Positions 34,369-42,619 of a stretch of DNA of 64,000 bases are shown in pieces; positions within the stretch are counted from its first letter, which is position 1; every line of letters starts with the position of its first letter. The DNA is from Eutrophovita sp913057845 (GTDB lineage: Bacteria > Pseudomonadota > Gammaproteobacteria > Burkholderiales > Eutrophovitaceae). The DNA lies in assembly GCA_963925895.1 (NCBI GenBank), contig CAWUVH010000010.1:1-64000 (forward strand). The letters are read 5' to 3'. The notes under the pieces are model-generated. The model searched no databases. It saw only the letters and a program-made list of their open reading frames with translations, and was not told the DNA's origin. The position numbers were made by a program, and so were the translations under genes.

Positions 34369-34959
34369 CTATTCGTCTCCTAGGATAATTGAGTCAATTC
34401 CATCACATAAACAGTGCAAACACAACAAATGTACTTCCTGAATTCTTGCGGTTTGTTCACTTGGCACGCAAATGTGGACATCATCTGATGACAAGATTGG
34501 ACTTATTGCACCGCCAGCTTTGCCCGTTAAGGCAACAACTTTGATATTTAGCTCATGGGCGACTTTTATTGCTGTGATTACGTTCTCAGAGTTTCCGCTG
34601 GTGGAAATCGCAAGCAGTACATCCCCAGGCTGACCTAATCCCATGACTTGTTTCGAGAAAATTTGATTGTAGTGATAGTCATTGGCAATGGAGGTTAGGG
34701 TCGATGTGTCCGTTGTTAAGGCGATTGCTGCAAGTGGCCTGCGTTCCCGCTCGAATCGATTTAATAACTCAGCAGAGAAATGCTGCGCATCTGCTGCTGA
34801 CCCACCATTTCCACAGGCCATAATTTTATTTTTAGATTGTAGGGCAGAGGCCATTAGGGCGATGGCTTCTGCTAGAGATTCAACCAGAACGGATTTTGAT
34901 TTTTCTTTCGCCTGAATGCTGCTTGTGAAGTGTGATGTAATTCTTGCTTGGAGGTCCAT
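34369..34959 (-). CDS. gmhA: SIS-domain sedoheptulose-7-phosphate isomerase (GmhA) / DiaA-like protein
   Basis: A 196-residue SIS protein, cytoplasmic and tetrameric in its family. Synteny with dolP and rsmI is that of diaA, a DnaA-binding protein. The catalytic pair of GmhA is however retained: Glu64 in AQHFSAELLNRF (DiaA has lost this Glu) and His177 in RIQEVH. With hldE2 in the same block, an isomerase role in heptose synthesis is likely, and a DiaA-like role cannot be excluded. It is first of the leftward set gmhA-dolP-hldE2-yejABEF and divergent from rsmI. Confidence 0.82.
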   Translation of the reverse strand: MDLQARITSHFTSSIQAKEKSKSVLVESLAEAIALMASALQSKNKIMACGNGGSAADAQHFSAELLNRFERERRPLAAIALTTDTSTLTSIANDYHYNQIFSKQVMGLGQPGDVLLAISTSGNSENVITAIKVAHELNIKVVALTGKAGGAISPILSSDDVHICVPSEQTARIQEVHLLCLHCLCDGIDSIILGDE

Positions 34960-35118
34960 TTCGGTCTATTTACCCTTTGTGCTTAAGTTGTGAATCATAA
35001 GTCTTTCTAGATTTTAACTGACAAAGCATTTTTTATTGCGATAATGCGAGTTCATGCATATGGGTATATTCAAGAATATTTAAACTATGTTTCGTTTTTA
35101 TTGCTCTATAGTTAATCA

Positions 35119-36000
35119 ATGACTAACGATCAGCCTGATAAAGAGGCTCGACCTGCCACGCTCTATGTAGTAGCCACGCCTATTGGAAATATGGGTGATA
35201 TCACGCACCGAGCGGTCAAAATTTTAAGTTCTGTCGATATCATCGCTGCTGAGGATACTCGTAATACAAAAGGGTTGTTATCGAAGTTAAACCTGCAAGG
35301 ACGTTTGATTTCCTACCGTGAGCATAATGAGGTTACTTCTTCGGATGGAATTATCAAGTTGTTGTCTGGAGGTAATTCCGTCGCCATTGTGAGCGATGCG
35401 GGGACCCCGGGCATCTGTGATCCTGGAGCAATCGTGGTGGCTAAGGCTCGTGATGCTGGGTATCGCGTAGAACCCATTCCGGGTGCAAGTGCGCTCACAG
35501 CTGCGCTGTCTGTCAGTGGGTTAATCCAGCAGGGCTTTTTATTTAAAGGTTTTGTGCCGGCAAAATCTGGAGAGAGAAAACAATTTTTAACAAAGCTCAC
35601 AAGCTATGATGTTCCAGTCGTCTTGTTTGAGAGCCCTCACCGCATCAAAGCTTGCTTAAGCGAAATGCTGTCGATTTTTGGTGAAGATCTCCGGGTTTTT
35701 ATTGGTCGGGAGTTGACTAAAGCTAACGAGGAAACGGTTTCGTTATCATTAGGTGACGCCGTAATTTGGGTCTCATCGGGGGTTTACCAGTCAAGGGGGG
35801 AGTTCGTCCTTACTTTATTCCTGCCGTTAACCGTTAGTGGCGAAGACAAGGTTTCCACAGAGGTTAAAGAGCTAATGAAAGATCTATTGCAATCATTGCC
35901 CCTAAAACAGACTGTCGATATTGTTGCAAAATACAGTCAGATTCCTCGAAAGAGGATTTATCAAATGGCCTTAGACATTAAAAATGGATTAGGCAAATAG
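35119..36000 (+). CDS. rsmI: 16S rRNA (cytidine-1402-2'-O)-methyltransferase
   Basis: An AdoMet-dependent tetrapyrrole-methylase-fold enzyme that 2'-O-methylates C1402 of 16S rRNA, the partner of RsmH which N4-methylates the same base. 293 residues, with motifs LYVVATPIGNMGDI near 15-28, AEDTRNT near 46-52, SDAGTPGICDPG and PIPGASALTAALSVSGL. The C-terminal RsmI helical domain is present. The neighbouring lpoA and yraN genes seen in other genomes are absent here. Confidence 0.95.
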   Translation: MTNDQPDKEARPATLYVVATPIGNMGDITHRAVKILSSVDIIAAEDTRNTKGLLSKLNLQGRLISYREHNEVTSSDGIIKLLSGGNSVAIVSDAGTPGICDPGAIVVAKARDAGYRVEPIPGASALTAALSVSGLIQQGFLFKGFVPAKSGERKQFLTKLTSYDVPVVLFESPHRIKACLSEMLSIFGEDLRVFIGRELTKANEETVSLSLGDAVIWVSSGVYQSRGEFVLTLFLPLTVSGEDKVSTEVKELMKDLLQSLPLKQTVDIVAKYSQIPRKRIYQMALDIKNGLGK

Positions 36001-36018
36001 AGAGATTAGAGTTTAGTT

Positions 36019-37053
36019 ATGGATGAACTGCTTATTCGTCAGCCCGACGATCTTCATATTCACTTAAGGGACGGGGGTTTGTTGCCTCTGACTGTCGAAC
36101 ATGTGTCAGCTCAGTTTGGCCGAGCAATTGTGATGCCAAATCTTAGGCCGCCGATTGTGTCGACTTCGATGGCTATCGAGTATAGGGATCGGATTTTGTC
36201 AGCGGTGCCAGCTGGTCGGTCGTTTAATCCGCTGATGACGCTCTATTTGACTGATCGAACGACGCCTTCTGAAATCTTGAGTGCGAAGGAGTCGGGAATT
36301 GTTCATGGTGTTAAGTACTATCCGGCGGGTGCGACTACCAATTCTGATTCCGGGGTGACAGATTTGTCTGGTCGTTTCGACGTTCTTGAGGCAATGATGA
36401 AGCATGGTATGCCGTTGTTGCTTCATGGAGAGGTCACCGATAAAGGTGTTGACGTCTTCGATAGGGAGAAAGTATTCCTCGATACCGTTTTGTCTACTGT
36501 GGTTGAGAAATTTTCGGAGCTCAAGGTTGTTCTTGAACATATCACCACCGCTGATTCGGTGCAGTTCGTAGACTCTTGTTCCGATAAAGTTGCAGCGACA
36601 ATTACCGCGCATCATCTATTGCTTAATCGCAGTGACTTGTTTGCCGGTGGAATTCGACCGCATTACTATTGTCTGCCCATTCTTAAGCGGGAAGAGCATC
36701 GACTCGCGCTTATTAGCGCAGCCGTGTCCGGCAGCCCTAAGTATTTTTTAGGTACGGACAGTGCGCCTCATGAAAAAAATACGAAAGAGGCTGCTTGTGG
36801 ATGTGCTGGGGTATACACCGCGCACGCTGCCCTTGAATTATATGCGTCAGCTTTTGACTCGGTAGGCGCAATTGACAAGTTAGAAAACTTTACTTCAACC
36901 TTCGGCGCAAACTTTTATGGATTGCCGCTAAATGTTGGGCAAGTTAAGCTGTTACGTAAGAGTCAGGAGGTACCACCGCAATACCTCTACCCAGGTGGCA
37001 GCATTGTTCCATTTCGTGCTGGCGAGACGATGGATTGGAGTGTCTCCACCTGA
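36019..37053 (+). CDS. pyrC: Dihydroorotase (class II, PyrC type)
   Basis: Cyclises carbamoyl-aspartate in pyrimidine synthesis. 344 residues with all metal and substrate residues in place: His13 and His15 (DLHIHLR), carboxylated Lys99 (GVKYYPAGATTNS), His136 (LLHGE), His174 (EHITT) and Asp247 (GTDSAPH). It starts 18 nt after rsmI and ends just before the rnpB promoter. Confidence 0.96.
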   Translation: MDELLIRQPDDLHIHLRDGGLLPLTVEHVSAQFGRAIVMPNLRPPIVSTSMAIEYRDRILSAVPAGRSFNPLMTLYLTDRTTPSEILSAKESGIVHGVKYYPAGATTNSDSGVTDLSGRFDVLEAMMKHGMPLLLHGEVTDKGVDVFDREKVFLDTVLSTVVEKFSELKVVLEHITTADSVQFVDSCSDKVAATITAHHLLLNRSDLFAGGIRPHYYCLPILKREEHRLALISAAVSGSPKYFLGTDSAPHEKNTKEAACGCAGVYTAHAALELYASAFDSVGAIDKLENFTSTFGANFYGLPLNVGQVKLLRKSQEVPPQYLYPGGSIVPFRAGETMDWSVST

Positions 37054-37092
37054 TTGGTTGAAACCAAGCCCCTATGAACATGTAGATTTTTC

Positions 37093-37098
37093 TATTAT
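37093..37098 (+). promoter_or_regulatory. Probable -10 element of rnpB
   Basis: TATTAT lies 9 nt before the deduced 5' end of RNase P RNA and matches five of six consensus bases. No good -35 hexamer is visible at 16-18 nt. Confidence 0.4.
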
Positions 37099-37107
37099 GA
37101 TGCCCTC

Positions 37108-37472
37108 GGAAGTTAGTCGGGCAATCGCTGCATGGTCTTTGATCTGTAGAGGAAAGTCCGGGCTCCAAAGAGCGGGGTGCCGGTTAACAGCCGGACGTTG
37201 TGAAGCGATGGACAGTGCAACAGAAAGTGTACCGCCTCGGGCCTTTGGTTTGGGGTAAGGGTGAAAAGGTGAGGTAAGAGCTCACCGCAACCTTGGTAAC
37301 AAGGTTGGCAGTGTAAACCCCACCCGGAGCAAGACCAAATAGGAGGGCTTTGGCGTGGCTCGCGTCGTCCTCGGGTAGGTTGCTAGAATCAAAGGGTAAC
37401 TTTTGATCCAGATGAATGATTGCCTCTCGACGTTTCGTCGAAAGACAGAACCCGGCTTACAGACTAACTTCC
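37108..37472 (+). ncRNA. rnpB: RNase P RNA (type A)
   Basis: The catalytic RNA that matures tRNA 5' ends. The ends GGAAGTTAGTC (37108-37118) and GACTAACTTCC (37462-37472) are exact complements forming helix P1. Inside are the universal 5' block GAGGAAAGTCCGGGCT (near 37150) and the 3' block GACAGAACCCGGCTTACAG, which pair as P4. The ACAGAAA and GGTAAGGGTGAAA segments are conserved too. Its position before mraZ is characteristic of betaproteobacteria. An open frame at 37416-37601 overlapping it is not a gene. Confidence 0.97.
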
Positions 37473-37556
37473 AAGTTTTTATCAGACCATCCTTGTTGGA
37501 TGCCTTTCAAGCATGTCTCTCAGGCCCTAAGTATAGGTTTTTATTGCCTTACTTGC

Positions 37557-37585
37557 TTGACCCACTTTGTCCTTTGCCCTAAAGT
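37557..37585 (+). promoter_or_regulatory. Probable dcw cluster promoter (Pmra)
   Basis: TTGACC (37557-37562), a 17-nt spacer and TAAAGT (37580-37585) make a fair sigma70 promoter, with initiation expected near 37592. The MraZ boxes start at the -10. An 8-bp inverted repeat (CCCACTTT/AAAGTGGG, 37561-37588) spans the same segment. Confidence 0.5.
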
Positions 37586-37618
37586 GGGCAAATGTAGATA
37601 AATGTGGGAAAAATAGGG
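37585..37618 (+). promoter_or_regulatory. MraZ-binding boxes, 10-bp spaced
   Basis: TGGG (37585), TAGA (37595), TGGG (37605) and AGGG (37615) recur exactly every 10 bp. This is the phasing of the TGGG repeats bound by MraZ upstream of its own gene in other bacteria. Two boxes are perfect and two degenerate. Confidence 0.65.
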
Positions 37619-37650
37619 GTACTTTTACTCTATCGAGTTAAGGTGAGCTT

Positions 37651-38094
37651 ATGTTTCAAGGGGTTGTGGGAATTAACCTAGATGTTAAGGGACGTTTGGC
37701 TATTCCGACTAAGCATCGGGATCAATTGACGTCTGGCCAGAAAGATAAGTTGGTGCTCACTTCCCACCCGCACCGCTGTTTGCTTCTGTATCCTGCCGAA
37801 GCGTGGAACCCCATTCGGGCTCAAATCATGAATTTTTCAAGTTTTGATCCACAGCTAAGTCTTTGGAAGCGATTGTTAGTGGGTTTTGCCGAGGACATGG
37901 AGCTGGATAATGCGGGGAGAGTATTGATCTCGGCATCGCAACGTCAGTTTGCTGGATTGGAAAAGCGCGTGATGCTCGTTGGTCAGGGGAGTCACTTTGA
38001 ATTATGGAGCGAGTCTTCTTGGGAGAAGCAGATTTCCCAGTTTGACGATGGGCCAATCAACCCACCGCCTGGGATGGAAAATTTTGCGCTCTGA
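37651..38094 (+). CDS. mraZ: Transcriptional regulator MraZ
   Basis: An AbrB-fold, ring-forming DNA-binding protein that represses the dcw cluster. At 147 residues it has the two tandem MraZ repeats, each with the DXXXR-type motif: DVKGR at 11-15 and DNAGR near 90-94. It is the first gene of the dcw cluster, and its phased binding boxes lie 30-65 nt upstream. Confidence 0.95.
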   Translation: MFQGVVGINLDVKGRLAIPTKHRDQLTSGQKDKLVLTSHPHRCLLLYPAEAWNPIRAQIMNFSSFDPQLSLWKRLLVGFAEDMELDNAGRVLISASQRQFAGLEKRVMLVGQGSHFELWSESSWEKQISQFDDGPINPPPGMENFAL

Positions 38095-39055
38095 ATCAAA
38101 TGAAAGTCGCGGTGCCAGGCAAGAGTTAGGTAGTGCGCCACATGTTCCGGTGTTGTTGCTGGAGGCGATCGAATCGTTGAACATTAAACCCGAAGGAATT
38201 TATGTGGACGGGACCTTTGGCCGGGGCGGCCATGCGAAAGAGATACTTAAAAGATTGAAGGGCAATGGCCTGTTGGTTGCAATCGATAAGGATCCGCAAG
38301 CCATTATTGAGGGAGAAAGGCTGGAGTCCGACCACTTTAAAATTCTGCAAGGTACATTCGCAGATATCAAAACCATCCTCGCCAAAATCGGGATTAATCA
38401 GGTGGACGGAATCTTATTAGATTTAGGGGTTTCGTCACCGCAATTAGACACCCCGCATCGAGGTTTCAGTTTTACTCTCGACGGCCCTCTAGATATGAGG
38501 ATGGATACTAACTCCGGAATGACGGCAGAAGAGTGGGTCAACACGGCTACTGAGTCTGAAATCATACGCATCCTTAGAGTCTATGGAGAAGAGCGTTTTG
38601 CCCCAAGAATTGCAAAATTTATTGTGGCAGCTAGGGCCATTGAGCAAGTAACTACGACGCGCCAATTAGGGCGAGTTGTGGAGCGGGCGATACCTAAAAA
38701 ATTCCAATCATCAAAAAATCCAGCAACGAAGACCTTTCAGGCCATTCGCATCTACCTCAATCAAGAATTGGAAGATTTAGAGGTTTTTTTAGAGCAAGTG
38801 CCCTCTCTTTTGTTGCATGGGGCTCGTGTCGTTATTATCAGTTTCCACTCTTTAGAAGATCGTAAGGTCAAGCGCTTCTTCGCCAAAGAGTCGCAATCCA
38901 ATGTTCCTGACCGCATGCCGATTAGAGAGGTTGATTTACCTAAAACACTCTTAAAGGTTATCAGTAAGAAGGTGCGCCCATCCATTGAGGAAGTTGATCG
39001 CAACCCGCGTTCACGCAGTGCCACGATGAGAGTGGCAGAGAGGTGTGCTCCGTGA
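38084..39055 (+). CDS. rsmH: 16S rRNA (cytosine-1402-N4)-methyltransferase
   Basis: Methylates N4 of C1402 in 16S rRNA. Motifs: HVPVLLLEAIE, the AdoMet loop DGTFGRGGHA, IDKDPQAI, and GILLDLGVSSPQLD; the C-terminal end SRSATMRVAER is complete. The frame is open far upstream inside mraZ, so the start must be chosen. TTG 38084, overlapping mraZ by 11 nt with GGGATGG before it, gives a normal N-terminus of about 18 residues before HVPVLL. ATG 38048 is the alternative. Confidence 0.94.
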   Translation: MRSESNESRGARQELGSAPHVPVLLLEAIESLNIKPEGIYVDGTFGRGGHAKEILKRLKGNGLLVAIDKDPQAIIEGERLESDHFKILQGTFADIKTILAKIGINQVDGILLDLGVSSPQLDTPHRGFSFTLDGPLDMRMDTNSGMTAEEWVNTATESEIIRILRVYGEERFAPRIAKFIVAARAIEQVTTTRQLGRVVERAIPKKFQSSKNPATKTFQAIRIYLNQELEDLEVFLEQVPSLLLHGARVVIISFHSLEDRKVKRFFAKESQSNVPDRMPIREVDLPKTLLKVISKKVRPSIEEVDRNPRSRSATMRVAERCAP

Positions 39056-39330
39056 AGTTGGGTTTGATCCTTTTTGTGTTGCTGATTACATCTGCTATTT
39101 CATTGGTGACGGCGAGGCACGACACACGAAAATTAGTAACTGAGCTTGAGGTTGAGAGAAATAAAGGATTGCAAATTCGACAGGAGCGCGCGATGCTGGT
39201 TACAGAAAAAAGCACCCTCTCAACCCCTTCGAGAATTGAGCAACTGGCAATCAAAAAGCTCGGTATGAAGTACCCCAATTCGAGAGACACCATTTTGCTT
39301 TCTCCCCCTCCCTCGCGTGCTAATCAATGA
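39052..39330 (+). CDS. ftsL: Cell division protein FtsL
   Basis: A small bitopic divisome protein that with FtsB and FtsQ activates FtsWI. About 92 residues: a short cytoplasmic N-terminus, one TM helix (LILFVLLITSAISLVTA), then a periplasmic leucine-zipper-like coiled coil (KLVTELEVERNKGLQIRQE) and the IEQLAIKKLGMKYP ending typical of FtsL. GTG 39052 overlaps the rsmH stop by 4 nt (GTGA) with AGAGAGG upstream. GTG 39043 is a less likely start. Confidence 0.92.
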   Translation: MKLGLILFVLLITSAISLVTARHDTRKLVTELEVERNKGLQIRQERAMLVTEKSTLSTPSRIEQLAIKKLGMKYPNSRDTILLSPPPSRANQ

Positions 39331-41063
39331 CGTCTAAATCCCAGTCAGCACTAACTATCCGTCTGCCAGTTTGGAGGGCGCGTCTGCTGGTAACGCTGAT
39401 GTTTTTAGGATTTATGGCGCTGGCCGCGCGGGCTCTTTATTGCCAAAGTGTTAATAAAGATTTTTTACAAGCTGAGGCAGAGAAACGCTATTCACGAACG
39501 ACAACGCTGATTGCGACTCGAGGGTTAATTACCGATCGAAATGGAGAGGCATTAGCGATTAGTACCGCGGTCGAGACGGTCTCTGCGAACCCTTCGCACC
39601 TAGAGCTTGACAACATTCCTCATGAGAAACTCCTTCAGCTCTCAAAATTGTTGAGTATGGACGTTAAGGTTATCCATCGTAAATTATCGGAAAAAAAACA
39701 GTACGTACTCTTAAAAAGACAAATTGCGCCGAACATAGCTGCAAAAGTGATGTCACTAGAGATTCCTGGCGTGCATTTAAAAACAGAATACAAAAGATAC
39801 TATCCAAACGGTGAGGCGACAGCACATTTAGTGGGATTTACGAGTCGTGATCATGTGGGTCAAGAGGGTTTGGAGTATTCCTATCAAAAGACTCTTGCAG
39901 GCAAACCGGGCAGTCGCCGAATCAAAAAAAACAATAAGAACCAGGTGATCGAGGAAGGCCAGACCATCAGTGCGGCTGAAAATGGTAGTGACTTAGAACT
40001 TTCAATTGACCGAACGCTGCAGTATGTGGCGTTTTCAGAGGCCAAGAACGCAGTACTCGAGCATGAGGCTAAATCTGCAAGCGTCGTTATTTTGGATGTC
40101 GTGACAGGAGAGGTTTTAGCAGTTGCGAATTGGCCTAGTTTTAATCCCAATAATCGCTCAACTTTCAAAAATCAAGCTCTGTTGCGCAATAGTGCCATTG
40201 TCGATCAATTCGAACCGGGGTCAACCATGAAGCCGTTTACCATTGCCGCGGCGCTTGAGGGAAAATTTGTAACACCAAATTCGTTAATTGATATTGAGGA
40301 TGGTCGGTTGAGTATAGGTCGTCGCACGATAACAGATGATCATCCTGAGGAGAGTTTGTTGACTGTGACAGATATTATCCAACGATCTTCGAATGTCGGA
40401 ACGGCGAAAATTGGACAGATGATGACATCACAGTATTTATGGGAGATCTTGTCACTATCTGGGTTTGGTCAGTCGCCAAAGCTTCGTTTCCCTGGGAGTG
40501 CCTCAGGTAGTTTGCGGTCACCAGAAAAGTGGAGAGATATTGATCAAGCAACCATTTCTTATGGGATGGGTGTATCTGGAAGCCTTCTTCAATTGGCCCG
40601 TGCTTACTCAATTTTTGCTCGGGATGGGATGTTGATTCCGGTCACCTTCGAGAAGCGTATTCATGTGGCAGAGGGAACGCGAGTCATTTCTGCAAACACC
40701 GCGCAAGCGGTGCTTCAAATGCTCGAGACTGTGACTCACGAGAAAGGTACAGGACTAAGTGCTGCGATTCCGGGTTACCGGGTGGCAGGCAAGACTGGTA
40801 CCGCGAAAGTGGCGTCCGAGGGCTCATATGCACACGGTAAATATCGCTCTTCATTCGTGGGTATTGCTCCAGTGTCTAATCCCCGCCTGATTGTAGCGGT
40901 GATGGTCGAGGAGCCGAGTCTTGGATCATATTACGCTAGTGTAGTCGCCGCTCCAGTTTTTCGAAAGGTCATGGAAGAGGCTCTAAAGACTTTAGGGATT
41001 AAACCCGATGCCTTTATACGAGAGCAAGAGGCAAAAAGGGATGCATTGCAAGGGCCCGTATGA
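39327..41063 (+). CDS. ftsI: Peptidoglycan D,D-transpeptidase FtsI (PBP3)
   Basis: The septal class B penicillin-binding protein, 578 residues. It has a single N-terminal TM (about 18-36), pedestal domain with RGLITDRNGEALA, and a transpeptidase domain with STMK (nucleophile Ser299), SSN at 354-356 and KTGT at 489-492. The ATG overlaps the ftsL stop (ATGA). Works with FtsW (46.5 kb) in septal wall synthesis. Confidence 0.96.
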   Translation: MTSKSQSALTIRLPVWRARLLVTLMFLGFMALAARALYCQSVNKDFLQAEAEKRYSRTTTLIATRGLITDRNGEALAISTAVETVSANPSHLELDNIPHEKLLQLSKLLSMDVKVIHRKLSEKKQYVLLKRQIAPNIAAKVMSLEIPGVHLKTEYKRYYPNGEATAHLVGFTSRDHVGQEGLEYSYQKTLAGKPGSRRIKKNNKNQVIEEGQTISAAENGSDLELSIDRTLQYVAFSEAKNAVLEHEAKSASVVILDVVTGEVLAVANWPSFNPNNRSTFKNQALLRNSAIVDQFEPGSTMKPFTIAAALEGKFVTPNSLIDIEDGRLSIGRRTITDDHPEESLLTVTDIIQRSSNVGTAKIGQMMTSQYLWEILSLSGFGQSPKLRFPGSASGSLRSPEKWRDIDQATISYGMGVSGSLLQLARAYSIFARDGMLIPVTFEKRIHVAEGTRVISANTAQAVLQMLETVTHEKGTGLSAAIPGYRVAGKTGTAKVASEGSYAHGKYRSSFVGIAPVSNPRLIVAVMVEEPSLGSYYASVVAAPVFRKVMEEALKTLGIKPDAFIREQEAKRDALQGPV

Positions 41064-42619
41064 ACCTATCCTCTTTTGAGCGCTTTGTTCAATCTGGGTT
41101 ATCCGCACCACCCAATCATCAATACGACGAGTTTAGGCAGCAGCTAAGTAGACTTGACATCACACCATTAGGATTATCGAATGACAGTCGATTAACTCAA
41201 GTGGGAGATTTTTTCTTCGCTTACCCCGGTTCTAATCAAGACGGACGCATCCATATAGCCGAGGCCATTAGGCAAGGTTGTGCGGCGGTCATTTGGGAGC
41301 AGGATGGATGGATTTGGGATTCAACCCATAAAGTGCCTAATTTTTCTTGGACAGATGTCAGAGGGTTGATGGGGCAATTTGCTGCTAATTTTTTTGGCGA
41401 TCCAACAAATGAACTCAATATTTTTGGTGTGACAGGTACCAATGGAAAAACCTCATGCGCTAATTGGCTGGCCGAGGCATTATTTTTTTTGGGACGCAAG
41501 AGCGCATGCATAGGAACGCTTGGTACTAAACTTTTAAATAAAGAGGTTGCATCGATTCCTGGTCAAGGTCGGACAACACCGGATGCTATTTCACTGCAAC
41601 GTACTTTTTATGAGCTTCGAGCAATGGGCGCATCATGTGTCGCCATTGAGGCCTCGTCTCATGCCTTGTCGCAAAACAGACTTGATGGGACAAAGATTAA
41701 TATTGCCATTTTCACCAACTTATCTCACGAGCACCTCGACTACCACGGTACTTTAGAAAATTATGCTAAGGCAAAGACGCGGTTATTTATGTTTAGCAGT
41801 GTGCTGCATGTCGTTATTAATGTTGATGATGATTTTGGTATGCTTTTAGCAAACACACTCCAACGGCATGATAAGGATGTGATCACATATAGCTGTCTCA
41901 GTGCGAATGCGCATATACATGCTACTAATCTAAAAATGAGCCTCCAGGGCTCATCGTTTCATGTAAATACCCCATGGGGCTCTAGAGCCATAGAGTCCTC
42001 AATTATTGGTGATTTTAATATCAGTAATCTGCTGGCAGTTTTGGGGGGGCTTGTGTGTTCGGGTGAGAGTTTTGATCGCGCTTGTGAGGCTATCGGTGGG
42101 TTGAAGCATCCCGAAGGTCGATTGCAGCGGGTTGGGCAGGAATGTGATCGGTTCGTGTACGTTGACTATGCCCATACACCTGATGCGTTGCGACGCGTGC
42201 TTGGTAGCTTGAGGTCATTGATTCGAGCTGATGCACGTGTGATTACTGTTTTTGGTGCAGGGGGCGATAGAGATAAAGATAAGAGGTCGAGAATGGGTGA
42301 CGCCGTGCTTGAGTTTTCTGACGTTGCCATAGTAACGACGGATAACCCTCGTGATGAAACGCCAGAAGAGATTTGTGACCAAATAATCTGTGGTAGGCAG
42401 GATCAATTTGTCGTTGAGTTGGATCGCCGAGCTGCGATTAGTCGCGCAATTAACCTATCAAATGAGGCTGATGTTGTACTTATTGCTGGAAAGGGTCACG
42501 AAACATATCAAGAGGTTTTTGGCAATAAGATTCCCCATAATGATTATCTTGTCGCTCAAGAGTGCTTGAACGAATTGTGGCGTGGGCCGAATACGTCGGA
42601 GGACTCCTTGCGTGTTTAG
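41060..42619 (+). CDS. murE: UDP-MurNAc-L-Ala-D-Glu:meso-diaminopimelate ligase
   Basis: Adds the third stem residue of peptidoglycan. 519 residues. The ATP loop TGTNGKTS is at 125-132 and the DNPR motif at 428-431, which selects meso-diaminopimelate over lysine, so the wall is the usual Gram-negative A1-gamma type. It overlaps ftsI by 4 nt and murF by 8 nt. Confidence 0.96.
   Translation: MNLSSFERFVQSGLSAPPNHQYDEFRQQLSRLDITPLGLSNDSRLTQVGDFFFAYPGSNQDGRIHIAEAIRQGCAAVIWEQDGWIWDSTHKVPNFSWTDVRGLMGQFAANFFGDPTNELNIFGVTGTNGKTSCANWLAEALFFLGRKSACIGTLGTKLLNKEVASIPGQGRTTPDAISLQRTFYELRAMGASCVAIEASSHALSQNRLDGTKINIAIFTNLSHEHLDYHGTLENYAKAKTRLFMFSSVLHVVINVDDDFGMLLANTLQRHDKDVITYSCLSANAHIHATNLKMSLQGSSFHVNTPWGSRAIESSIIGDFNISNLLAVLGGLVCSGESFDRACEAIGGLKHPEGRLQRVGQECDRFVYVDYAHTPDALRRVLGSLRSLIRADARVITVFGAGGDRDKDKRSRMGDAVLEFSDVAIVTTDNPRDETPEEICDQIICGRQDQFVVELDRRAAISRAINLSNEADVVLIAGKGHETYQEVFGNKIPHNDYLVAQECLNELWRGPNTSEDSLRV

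Noticed and set aside
37416..37601. 61-codon frame upstream of mraZ
   Set aside because: It overlaps the 3' part of RNase P RNA and the mraZ promoter, has no family features and no ribosome site.
37979..38083. N-terminal extension of rsmH from TTG 37979
   Set aside because: It would run inside mraZ, adds residues without counterpart in RsmH proteins and lacks a ribosome site.
42582..42611. N-terminal extension of murF
   Set aside because: GTG 42612 has an ideal GGAGGA site. The extension lies within murE and is Arg-rich without counterpart.
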